A DNA stretch of 32,973 nt from Pseudomonadota bacterium (GTDB lineage Bacteria; Desulfobacterota; Desulfobacteria; Desulfobacterales; RPRI01). The DNA lies in contig JAHJJB010000224.1 of NCBI GenBank assembly GCA_018823005.1, positions 1-32,973 on the forward strand. The letters are read 5' to 3'. The notes under the pieces are model-generated. The model was not told where the DNA came from. It ran no database searches and saw only the letters and a list, made by a program, of their open reading frames with translations. How positions within the stretch are numbered: position 1 is the stretch's first letter; the number at the start of each line of letters is the position of its first letter. The translations under genes were made by a program, and so were the position numbers. Positions 9,667 to 17,538 of this stretch are shown here, piece after piece.

Positions 9667-9723
9667 TCGATTCTATTTACATAAGTATAAATCGCTAATA
9701 ACAGTTTAATATTTAAGTAAATA
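9667..9723. repeat. AT-rich diverged direct repeat, unit 2
   Basis: tcgattctatttacataagtataaatcgctaataacagtttaatatttaagtaaata, 99 bp downstream of unit 1. Confidence 0.75.
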
Positions 9724-9916
9724 TGCAATTTTTATTATTCCGCCGTATCTTATCAATACCCTTTGATTTGTCGGTAATCTTTACGGAATTACATGAAGTT
9801 ACGAGAAATTAAAATGACGGTCAATCATTATTGAAAAATTATAATAAAATAATATCTAACCGCATTGAATAGTTATACTTATGTTTTACAGTATTGCCAA
9901 GGATGGTAAAGGTATT

Positions 9917-9932
9917 GGCCTTAAAATTGCTT
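9917..9932 (+). promoter_or_regulatory. Candidate sigma-54 (-24/-12) promoter for the PEP-CTERM gene
   Basis: TGGCcttaaaaTTGCT matches TGGCACGNNNNTTGCW with exact GG/GC spacing. Confidence 0.6.
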
Positions 9933-10061
9933 ATAGGTATATATCTTTCGATATAGAACTGTATGTATCAAAATGTATAAATGTATAGGATGGCAGATTC
10001 AACAGTATTTGAAGCAAAAAGATAAACAAATAACAATTTTGATGGTAATAAGAGGTAAAAT

Positions 10062-10634
10062 ATGAAAAAGACACTTTTGGCAGGTTTGATGATTGGGGTG
10101 TTTCTTATCGGGATGGCAGGTAGTGCTATGGCTATTCCTTATACTAATACCGTTACCTTTACGAGCGGTAACGTTCTTTCAGGTGTAGGGGATTTCACTT
10201 GGAACCATGCTGTAACTTCCGATTTCCAAATCCCCTACGATACCGTAACCAGTGCCAGTTTGGTGGTTACGTCCAAAAGGGCAGTAGATTCTAATGACAC
10301 GGTATCCGTTATAGATTTTGGTAACCTGGGGGTGCTAAATGCCACGGGAAACTCTGCAGTAACAACAACCTTCGATCTTGAAGGCCTTGGTGTATTTTCT
10401 ACAACTTGGTCTTCAGGTGCTCCGCTTTACCTATCTCTTCACTATATTACGGGTACTCAAGGTAATGCAAATTCTAATACCTTGACAATGGTATCATCCG
10501 TTTTCACTCTTAACTACGAGAATGGTAGCGCTCCTCCTCCTCCGGATCCAGGACAGGTTCCTGAACCGACCACGATGCTCCTTTTGGGTTTCGGTCTGTT
10601 GGGTGTAGCTGGAATCAGGAGATTTAAGAAATAG
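10062..10634 (+). CDS. PEP-CTERM sorting domain-containing exported protein
   Basis: Signal peptide MKKTLLAGLMIGVFLIGMAGSAMA; C-terminal VPEPTTMLLLGFGLLGVAGIRRFKK. Confidence 0.95.
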   Translation: MKKTLLAGLMIGVFLIGMAGSAMAIPYTNTVTFTSGNVLSGVGDFTWNHAVTSDFQIPYDTVTSASLVVTSKRAVDSNDTVSVIDFGNLGVLNATGNSAVTTTFDLEGLGVFSTTWSSGAPLYLSLHYITGTQGNANSNTLTMVSSVFTLNYENGSAPPPPDPGQVPEPTTMLLLGFGLLGVAGIRRFKK

Positions 10635-10664
10635 AATAAGGTTTTAAAACTTCGTACCAATAAT

Positions 10665-10700
10665 AAAAAGGCAGGGTCAGAAATGGTCCTGCCTTTTTTT
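10665..10700 (+). terminator. Rho-independent terminator after PEP-CTERM gene
   Basis: AAAAAGGCAGG-gtcagaaatggt-CCTGCCTTTTTTT. Confidence 0.9.
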
Positions 10701-10828
10701 ATGGTTTATGCATTTAAGGTATTTATTATCGGAATAATCTAATTACGTAAATTAAAGATGGTAGATGAGCGGTGGTCGGGATTGTTTGAACAGCGAAAAA
10801 GGTTTTTTAAGTGATAAGCTGCTCTTGT

Positions 10829-11201
10829 TCAGGCTGCTACCTCTTTCTTGGGAAGTGTTGCCCAGTAAACTGCATCGGGAGTTCTCTTGTCAAGGCTTTG
10901 ATGCCGCCGCCTATAGTTATACAATTCAAAATAGTTCCTAATCCCTTGTCTGGCCTCGGCAATCGAACAATAAGCCTTTAAATAAACCTCCTTGTATTTT
11001 ACGCTCCACCATAAACGCTCAATAAACAACATTGTCCATCCATCGCCCTTTGCCGTCCATGCTGATTCGGATACCGTTTGTATTAAGAATTCCTGTAAAC
11101 GCTTCCGAGGTAAATTGACTGCCTTGGTCGGTGTTGAAAATATCAGGCTTTCCAAAACGTATTATCGCCTCTTCAAGCGCCTCTGCACAGGATGCGATCA
11201 T
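10829..11201 (-). pseudogene. IS3-family transposase (OrfB) remnant, frameshifted and 5'-truncated
   Basis: EEAIIRFGKPDIFNTDQGSQFTSEAF...GRWMDN | FIERLWWSVKYKEVYLKAY...YNYRRRHQSLDKRTPDAVYW split over two frames, frameshift near 11030. Confidence 0.9.
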
Positions 11202-11203
11202 AA

Positions 11204-11658
11204 ATTGGAGACGGTTCCTGAAAAGGAGGAACTGTTCACCGAATACCGTTAAAAACTATTTGAATGCTCTCAAGCATTTTGTGATCTGGCTGGATGTGCC
11301 GATTGAAGACGTAACGCATACAAATGTCTCTTGGTACATTGATTATCTCATGGCAAAAAGATTGAAACCGAAAACGATCAATTGTCATTTGAACAGCATC
11401 CGCCAGTTTTACCACTACCTGCGGGAAGATGAGCATATGCAGATACCTAACCCCATCCGGAAGAATCATGTTATCTTCAACTCAAGACAGATATTGTTTT
11501 TTGAGGCTTTCAGGAAGACACAAATGAACCGGATTCAAATGACCGCAAAGGTTTTGCAGCACGATCCAGAGTTGTTATTACATGGGGGTGGATGTGAAAG
11601 TCTCCGCTTTTTTATTGCCTTGAATCCAAAAAAACGGGACTATAGCGGGACAAAATGA
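11204..11658 (+). pseudogene. Truncated tyrosine recombinase/phage integrase (N-terminal SAM-like domain only)
   Basis: NWRRFLKRRNCSPNTVKNYLNALKHFVIWL...LKPKTINCHLNSIRQFYHYL; no R..HxxR..Y catalytic domain follows; ORF-track start 11131 lies inside the antisense IS3 remnant. Confidence 0.75.
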
Positions 11659-11670
11659 CATAGAACAAAA

Positions 11671-11702
11671 AAGGGGTTACAGTATATAATCTGTAACCCC
11701 TT
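11671..11702 (-). terminator. Terminator for tRNA-Lys (minus strand)
   Basis: AAGGGGTTACAG-tatataat-CTGTAACCCCTT perfect 12-bp stem, followed on the minus strand by a T run (11670-11663). Confidence 0.88.
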
Positions 11703-11710
11703 GATTTATT

Positions 11711-11787
11711 TGGTGGGCCGTGTTGGAATCGAACCAACAACCTACTGATTAAGAGTCAGGTGCTCTACCTGATTGAGCTAACGGCCC
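11711..11787 (-). tRNA. tRNA-Lys (anticodon CTT), CCA encoded
   Basis: GGGCCGTTAGCTCAATCAGGTAGAGCACCTGACTCTTAATCAGTAGGTTGTTGGTTCGATTCCAACACGGCCCACCA; cloverleaf folds by eye, anticodon loop CTCTTAA. Confidence 0.96.
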
Positions 11788-11913
11788 TGATGGTTTATTT
11801 GCATTGAAAAAGCGGGTATGCTCGTAACAGCTTTAATTAGTCTTGTCAAATTTTTTATGCCTGTTTTAGCAGAATGTTGCAACTCTTATTTTTGACGGCT
11901 TCCTGAAAATCCG

Positions 11914-12648
11914 TTAGATTTTAGTCCTGTTCGCCCGTTTCCTTTCTTTTTTCCAATCGATCTCTTTTTTCCTTCTTTGCAGTTTTGTCCTCTTTTTGTC
12001 CTCTTCATTTTGTTCAATTTCAAGTATATAGCTCCCGGCCATGACTTTCGGGGCAGATTCCTTCTGTTTAACGACCGGCTTGCGTTCTTCTTTTTGTCTG
12101 GGAGGCGGAGGACCTGTAAAGCAGTCTACAGGAATTATGCCGCTGACATATAATTCACCTGAAGTGTAAAAAACAATACCGGCATCAAGAGCTTTCCGGG
12201 TGTGAACAGTCAGGAGAACCGGAGACTGGTCGAAGCGTTTTCCGATTCTTTCCGCCATTTCTCCTGTTGATGAAAGCACAACCTTTTCGCCTCCGACTGG
12301 ATGAATCCCGTTTTCTAAAATAAAGGGGTAGGCATTTTTTCTGACAAACGTATAAAGAAGCTTTGGAAGATTATCGGCTATCTCCTGCTTCGGAAGGTTA
12401 TTCAAATTTTTTGCACGGATCAAAGAGTCCTTTATTTCAACCTGAAAGTCAGGAAATGAAGATAAAATGTCATCTATATGGAAACGCCGCACATATTTAA
12501 ACCCGTCTTCTTCATTAATAGCCCAAAGAAGAGATTTAATTTTGACGCACCCTTCGGCATCAGGAACAAGGCCAAATTCATCCGGCCTTCTTTCAAGTAT
12601 GTACAATATGAGATTGCCGAGCTTTTTGAGAGATCTTGAAGAATCCAT
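11914..12648 (-). CDS. Divergent RNA 2'-phosphotransferase (KptA/Tpt1)-like protein with basic C-terminal tail
   Basis: LGNLILYILERRPDEFGLVPDAEGCVKIKSLLWAI and VLLTVHTRKALDAGIVFYTSGELYVSGIIPVDCF resemble Tpt1 core; C-terminus KKRTKLQRRKKEIDWKKERKRANRTKI. Confidence 0.65.
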   Translation of the reverse strand: MDSSRSLKKLGNLILYILERRPDEFGLVPDAEGCVKIKSLLWAINEEDGFKYVRRFHIDDILSSFPDFQVEIKDSLIRAKNLNNLPKQEIADNLPKLLYTFVRKNAYPFILENGIHPVGGEKVVLSSTGEMAERIGKRFDQSPVLLTVHTRKALDAGIVFYTSGELYVSGIIPVDCFTGPPPPRQKEERKPVVKQKESAPKVMAGSYILEIEQNEEDKKRTKLQRRKKEIDWKKERKRANRTKI

Positions 12649-12805
12649 GTTTAAACAGTGAATTGTAAATAGTGAATAGTTAATGGTAAAAAATCACGAG
12701 TTCCAATCCCGATATTTTTTGACTATGTATTTTACATCCTTTATATATACATTCGCATAAAAGCATCGTCTTTTCAATCAACAATATTTAGAGGAAGGAT
12801 ATCTT

Positions 12806-14125
12806 GTGAACATGAAACGGGAAAATTCTCAAAGATTGTTTGAGCAGGCAAAGAAACTTATTCCGGGGGGCGTTAACAGCCCTGTGCGGGCATGTAAATC
12901 TGTCGGTACAGATCCGGTTTTTATCGACCGGGCTGAAGGATGCCTGGTTTTTGATGCGGACGGGAATGAATATATTGATTATATCGGATCATGGGGGCCT
13001 ATGATCCTGGGGCACAGGCATCCTGCTGTGGTTGAAGAGATAAAATCGGCACTGAACAAAGGGACAAGTTTCGGGGCGCCAACGGAGCTTGAAATCAAGC
13101 TGGCCCGAATGGTTATTGAAGCAGTTCCCTCAATTGAAATGGTTCGCATGGTCAATTCCGGCACCGAAGCTACAATGAGCGCGATTCGTCTTGCTCGCGG
13201 CTTTACCCGAAGGGATATGATCGTGAAATTTGACGGATGCTATCACGGCCATTCGGATGCTCTTTTAGTTGAAGCCGGTTCCGGTGTTGCAACGCTCGGA
13301 ATTCCGGGAAGCCCCGGTGTTCCCCAATCATTTATTTCAAGCACCTTGTCGCTGCCATACAATGATATTGACTGTGTTAAAGAAGTTATGGAAAAGCACG
13401 GATCAAAAATTGCCTGCATAATAGTCGAACCTGTTGCCGGCAACATGGGCCTTGTTCCGCCTGCGCATGGGTTTTTAGCTGCCCTGAGAGAACTTACTGA
13501 AAAATATCGCAGCCTTCTGATATTCGATGAAGTCATGACAGGCTTCAGGGTTGCATACGGCGGAGCCCAGTCTTTGTACAGAATATCGCCTGACCTGACC
13601 TGCCTCGGGAAAATAATAGGGGGTGGCCTGCCTGTTGGTGCTTACGGCGGGAAGCGTGAAATAATGGAGCAGATTGCGCCCCATGGGCCTGTTTATCAGG
13701 CAGGGACATTGTCCGGAAATCCGCTTGCCATGGCGGCAGGAATTGCGACTTTGACACAGATAAAAAAGCCCGGTTTTTATGAGCTGCTGGAGGAGATGTC
13801 AGAAAAACTCGGGCAAGGGCTTCAGGATGCAGCCCTCAAGACCGGTATTAAAATCTCTGTGGAAAGAGTAGGATCAATGCTCGGCATGTTTTTTACCGAC
13901 AGGAAAGTTGTCGATTTTAACAGCGCTAAAACAAGCGATCTTAAGCTCTTTTCAGCTTATTACAGGTATATGATTGAGGAGGGAATCTATCTTGCGCCTT
14001 CCCAGTTTGAGGCGCTCTTTATATCTTCCGCCCACGGGACAGAGCACATTGAACGCACGATTGAGGCGGCAGGGAAGGTAATGCAGAAGTTGAGGCGTGA
14101 GGCGAAAGGCGTTAATGAGGCATGA
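12806..14125 (+). CDS. hemL: Glutamate-1-semialdehyde 2,1-aminomutase
   Basis: [28 protein letters not shown]...[12 protein letters not shown]...FDEVMTGFR...[20 protein letters not shown] at 12806 or ATG at 12812. Confidence 0.96.
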   Translation: MNMKRENSQRLFEQAKKLIPGGVNSPVRACKSVGTDPVFIDRAEGCLVFDADGNEYIDYIGSWGPMILGHRHPAVVEEIKSALNKGTSFGAPTELEIKLARMVIEAVPSIEMVRMVNSGTEATMSAIRLARGFTRRDMIVKFDGCYHGHSDALLVEAGSGVATLGIPGSPGVPQSFISSTLSLPYNDIDCVKEVMEKHGSKIACIIVEPVAGNMGLVPPAHGFLAALRELTEKYRSLLIFDEVMTGFRVAYGGAQSLYRISPDLTCLGKIIGGGLPVGAYGGKREIMEQIAPHGPVYQAGTLSGNPLAMAAGIATLTQIKKPGFYELLEEMSEKLGQGLQDAALKTGIKISVERVGSMLGMFFTDRKVVDFNSAKTSDLKLFSAYYRYMIEEGIYLAPSQFEALFISSAHGTEHIERTIEAAGKVMQKLRREAKGVNEA

Positions 14126-14140
14126 GGCGTGAGGCGAAGG
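14091..14140. repeat. Direct repeat TGAGGCGTGAGGCGAA(A)GG x2 spanning the hemL stop
   Basis: Units at 14091-14109 and 14123-14140. Confidence 0.85.
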
Positions 14141-14160
14141 GAAAGAACGTGAATCGAGTT

Positions 14161-14215
14161 GCGAACAACGATCAACGAACCACGAAGTACGATATTCGAA
14201 GTACGATGTACGAAT
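14161..14215. repeat. Dispersed ACGATATTCGAAGTACGA-type repeat
   Basis: gcgaacaacgatcaacgaaccacgaagtacgatattcgaagtacgatgtacgaat. Confidence 0.75.
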
Positions 14216-14227
14216 GATGGAGGCAGT

Positions 14228-15151
14228 ATGGGGAATCAGATGAAAACAACATTTTTGCTTGGTCTGTTGACCGCATTTATAGTTCTGGCCGGCCAGGTCA
14301 TGGGCGGAAGCCAGGGAATGGTGATAGCTCTTATTCTGGCGGCAGGCATGAATTTTTTCAGCTACTGGTTTTCAGACAAGATTGTTTTAAGGATGTACAA
14401 GGCACAGGAGGTAACTCCCGATGAGGCTCCGCAGGTATATGAAACAGTTAAAAAGCTGGCAGTTCGTGCGGGGCTCCCAATGCCTAAAATATATATTATT
14501 CCTGAAGAAGCGCCCAATGCATTTGCCACGGGCAGAAACCCGGAACATGCCGTTGTGGCGGTTACCGAAGGGCTTCTTAAGCTGATGAGCAGGGAAGAAG
14601 TTGAAGGTGTTCTCGCTCATGAACTCGCGCATATAAAAAACAGGGATATACTCATAGGCTCTATTGCCGCTACACTTGCCGGCGCAATCATGGTGCTTGC
14701 GAATATGGCACGGTGGGCAGCAATTTTCGGAGGATCGAGGAGAGATGATGAAGACGGGGGCAGCGGTATTATCGGGATGATAGCAATGTCAATCATGGCT
14801 CCCATAGCAGCCATGCTCATCCAGATGGCCATTTCCCGCTCAAGAGAATATATCGCGGATTCCACGGGGGCTTCAATTGCGGGTAATCAAAAAGGCCTGT
14901 CCGATGCCTTGAGAAAGCTCGGGGCATATTCAGACAGGTTGCCTATGGACGCCAATCCTTCAACGGCCCATATGTTCATTGTGAATCCGTTATCAGGTAA
15001 AAGACTTATGAGCCTGTTTTCGACCCACCCTCCGCTGGAAGAGAGAATCAGCCGCTTAACCGGGATTCGTACAGAAAATAAAGAGGGTGGATCCGGAGCA
15101 GGCAAGGGCGAACAGGATGCAAAATCTATGTGGGATAATCTTTCCCGTTAG
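14228..15151 (+). CDS. htpX: Zinc metalloprotease HtpX
   Basis: Zn motif [11 protein letters not shown]-terminal TM helices, [13 protein letters not shown]; start 14228 preferred because the ORF-track start lies in a repeat. Confidence 0.95.
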   Translation: MGNQMKTTFLLGLLTAFIVLAGQVMGGSQGMVIALILAAGMNFFSYWFSDKIVLRMYKAQEVTPDEAPQVYETVKKLAVRAGLPMPKIYIIPEEAPNAFATGRNPEHAVVAVTEGLLKLMSREEVEGVLAHELAHIKNRDILIGSIAATLAGAIMVLANMARWAAIFGGSRRDDEDGGSGIIGMIAMSIMAPIAAMLIQMAISRSREYIADSTGASIAGNQKGLSDALRKLGAYSDRLPMDANPSTAHMFIVNPLSGKRLMSLFSTHPPLEERISRLTGIRTENKEGGSGAGKGEQDAKSMWDNLSR

Positions 15152-15416
15152 GAAATATTGAGAACCATTTTTATTACGGGAACATGTTGACTTGAAATAA
15201 CCTCCTGATATATGGTGCTTTTGAGTTTTTCGCATCCGCATAATTCATAATTTTCTGATATATTCAAAAAAAATAAATTATCATCTCCAAAAGTGTTGGA
15301 GGTTATATTAGGGTACAAGGGTTCAGGGATTCCAGTGCCCCCTTTCTCTCAACTAACTGGGAGAAAAATCAAAATTAACAACTTTCCTTATCCTTATTAT
15401 ATAGCAGGGGAGAAAA

Positions 15417-17294
15417 ATGGCCGCGTCAAAATACTGGGCTGATAAATATGTCGAAAATAAAAAAAGTGCAAGGGACGCTATCAGCCTTATAAAACCAGGG
15501 AAGAGAGTTTTTATCGGCTCATCATGCGGGGAACCACAGCACCTTGTCAGGGTTTTATCGGAATATTCTGAAAATTTTACCGACATTGAGATTGTTCGTT
15601 TGTTAACGCTGGAAAGTACGCCGCTGACTCTTATCGCAAACAAGACAAAAAGCCAGAATCTTAATATAAGGTCCTTTTATCTTGGTTCTGCTAAAACTCA
15701 AGAACTTGCAAGGAATATGCGGTTTATAACTCCAATCAACCTTTCCGCTATTCCGCGCCTGTTTAAAAGCCGTCTTCTTCCCATTCATGTCGCACTTATC
15801 CAGGTTTCCCCTCCCGATGATTTTGGGTGGATGAGTCTTGGGATCTCCGTTGATATTACCCATGCTGCGGCTTCTTCAGCTGATTTTGTTATAGCGCAGG
15901 TTAATCCCAGGATGCCGAGGACGCTGGGACGGAGCTTTATCCATGTCAATGACGTGGATGTATTCGTCGAAAAAGAGGAGGAACTTCTAACAATAGGTGA
16001 ACTTCCGGACCTTGAATCGGCAAATAAAATAGCCGGGCACATATCAAGGCTCGTAAGTGACGGGTCAACTTTACAGATGAGCCTTGGGGTGACTCCCGGA
16101 GCCGTCCTCCTTGCTTTTTCTGATAAGAACGACCTTGGAATCCATACCCAGTACCTTACTGACAGTATCATGCACCTTTTCTCAAAGGGCGTGATTACAA
16201 ACAGGAAAAAGGGGTTCAATGAAGGAAAAATAGTGGCAAGCAGTGCCATAGGATCCGGGAATCTTTATGAATTTATGCACGACAACCCGGCAATAGAATT
16301 ACATCCTTCCGACTATGTGAATGACCCGGGCATAATATCAAGGCATAGCAGGATGGTTTCGCTGAATGTTGCCATGACCATGGACCTCACAGGCCAGGTC
16401 GCTGCGGACGCCCTTCCCTATAACCATTTTTCCGGAGTGACAGGCATGGTCGATTTTATGAGGGGCGCATCCCAGGCTGACGGAGGAAAATCGATTCTCA
16501 TGATCACTTCCACAACGACTGACGGCAAGCAAAGCAGGATTGTTCCCCTTCTTACAGATACCGCCATAGTAGTTCCAAGGGGAGATGTTCATTATGTTGT
16601 TTCAGAATATGGTGCGGTGAATCTTTTCGGAAAGAGCATACAGGAAAGGGCGACGGCCTTGATAAGCATAGCCCATCCGGATTTTAGGGAACAACTTTTT
16701 CATAGTGCCAAGAAACTGGGGCTTCTTGGCGAAGAAAAGACTCTGAATGAGTCGATACACGGCGTGTATCCCGCCAAGCTGGAAGAAACTTTTGTAATAG
16801 ATGACGAATCTGTGACCGTAAGACCGGCAAAACCGGTTGATGTAAGAAGGATACAGGAACATTTTTACAATCTTGATAAAAATGATGTCGCTTCACGCTT
16901 TTTTCATGAAAAAACCAGGTTTGTCAGTGATGAAATCGGAAAGGTGTCTCAGATAGATTATATTAAGGATCTTACAATGGTGGCTATTGTGGGGGAATTC
17001 GGTTTCGGAAAGATCATAGCTGTCGGAGAATATCTTCTTGATCCGGGAAAAAACATGGCTGAGGTAGCTTTTTCCGTAAGCAGTGATTATAAGGGAAAGG
17101 GCCTTGGCAGAATTTTGATAAAAAAATTATCTGAAACAGCAAGGGAAAATGGAATCGGGGGACTGTGTGCATTCACATCTCCGGGCAACCAAGGCATGAT
17201 AAGGCTGTTTAAAAGTCTGCCTTACAAGGTGAGGACGACCTTCGAGGAAGATATGGTACTTCTGATCTGCAAGTTTGATGAGCCGAAAGAGTGA
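15417..17294 (+). CDS. Acetyl-CoA hydrolase/transferase family protein fused to C-terminal GNAT domain
   Basis: CoA-transferase features (FIGSSCGEPQHLV; VPRGDVHYVVSEYGAVNLFGKSIQERA) then GNAT region VTVRPAKPVDVRRIQEHFYNL...FSVSSDYKGKGLGRILIKKL. Confidence 0.9.
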   Translation: MAASKYWADKYVENKKSARDAISLIKPGKRVFIGSSCGEPQHLVRVLSEYSENFTDIEIVRLLTLESTPLTLIANKTKSQNLNIRSFYLGSAKTQELARNMRFITPINLSAIPRLFKSRLLPIHVALIQVSPPDDFGWMSLGISVDITHAAASSADFVIAQVNPRMPRTLGRSFIHVNDVDVFVEKEEELLTIGELPDLESANKIAGHISRLVSDGSTLQMSLGVTPGAVLLAFSDKNDLGIHTQYLTDSIMHLFSKGVITNRKKGFNEGKIVASSAIGSGNLYEFMHDNPAIELHPSDYVNDPGIISRHSRMVSLNVAMTMDLTGQVAADALPYNHFSGVTGMVDFMRGASQADGGKSILMITSTTTDGKQSRIVPLLTDTAIVVPRGDVHYVVSEYGAVNLFGKSIQERATALISIAHPDFREQLFHSAKKLGLLGEEKTLNESIHGVYPAKLEETFVIDDESVTVRPAKPVDVRRIQEHFYNLDKNDVASRFFHEKTRFVSDEIGKVSQIDYIKDLTMVAIVGEFGFGKIIAVGEYLLDPGKNMAEVAFSVSSDYKGKGLGRILIKKLSETARENGIGGLCAFTSPGNQGMIRLFKSLPYKVRTTFEEDMVLLICKFDEPKE

Positions 17295-17300
17295 AGGTAG

Positions 17301-17330
17301 GAAATCGAACATCGAATATCGAAGGACGAA
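17301..17330. repeat. Dispersed CGAATATCGAA-type repeat
   Basis: gaaatcgaacatcgaatatcgaaggacgaa. Confidence 0.75.
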
Positions 17331-17341
17331 AACCAAAATGA

Positions 17342-17408
17342 TCACACAAAGGTACGAAGACTCAAAGGATGATGAATAAAATCTTTGTGTTTTTGTGACT
17401 CCGTGTGA
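17342..17408. repeat. Imperfect palindromic intergenic repeat, copy 3
   Basis: TCACACAAAGGTACGAAGACTCAAAG...CTTTGTGTTTTTGTGACTCCGTGTGA. Confidence 0.82.
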
Positions 17409-17417
17409 GAAAAAAAG

Positions 17418-17476
17418 TTCGATGTGCGAAATTCGGAATTCGAAGTCCGACATTCGATATTCGAAGTGCGATGTCC
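17418..17476. repeat. Dispersed TTCGATATTCGAAGTGCGATG-type repeat
   Basis: ttcgatgtgcgaaattcggaattcgaagtccgacattcgatattcgaagtgcgatgtc. Confidence 0.78.
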
Positions 17477-17538
17477 GGATCAGGAGCCTTGGGCAGGAAA
17501 TAAATTAGCGTATCGGCAAAACCGACAGGAAAAACAAT

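Noticed and set aside
9468-9728. Minus-strand ORF of 86 aa over the AT-rich repeats
   Set aside because: AT-rich frame with no family match; kept only as a DNA-level repeat observation
11711-11787. tRNA-Lys as the source of the 9371-9395 tRNA-like fragment
   Set aside because: 3' ends differ (GGTTCGATTCCAACACGGCCCACCA versus GGGTTCAACTCCCGCCGCCACCA), so this tRNA is not the att partner
17301-17476. CRISPR-like array in the acsV upstream gap
   Set aside because: Repeats are degenerate and unevenly spaced, with no uniform spacers and no cas genes nearby
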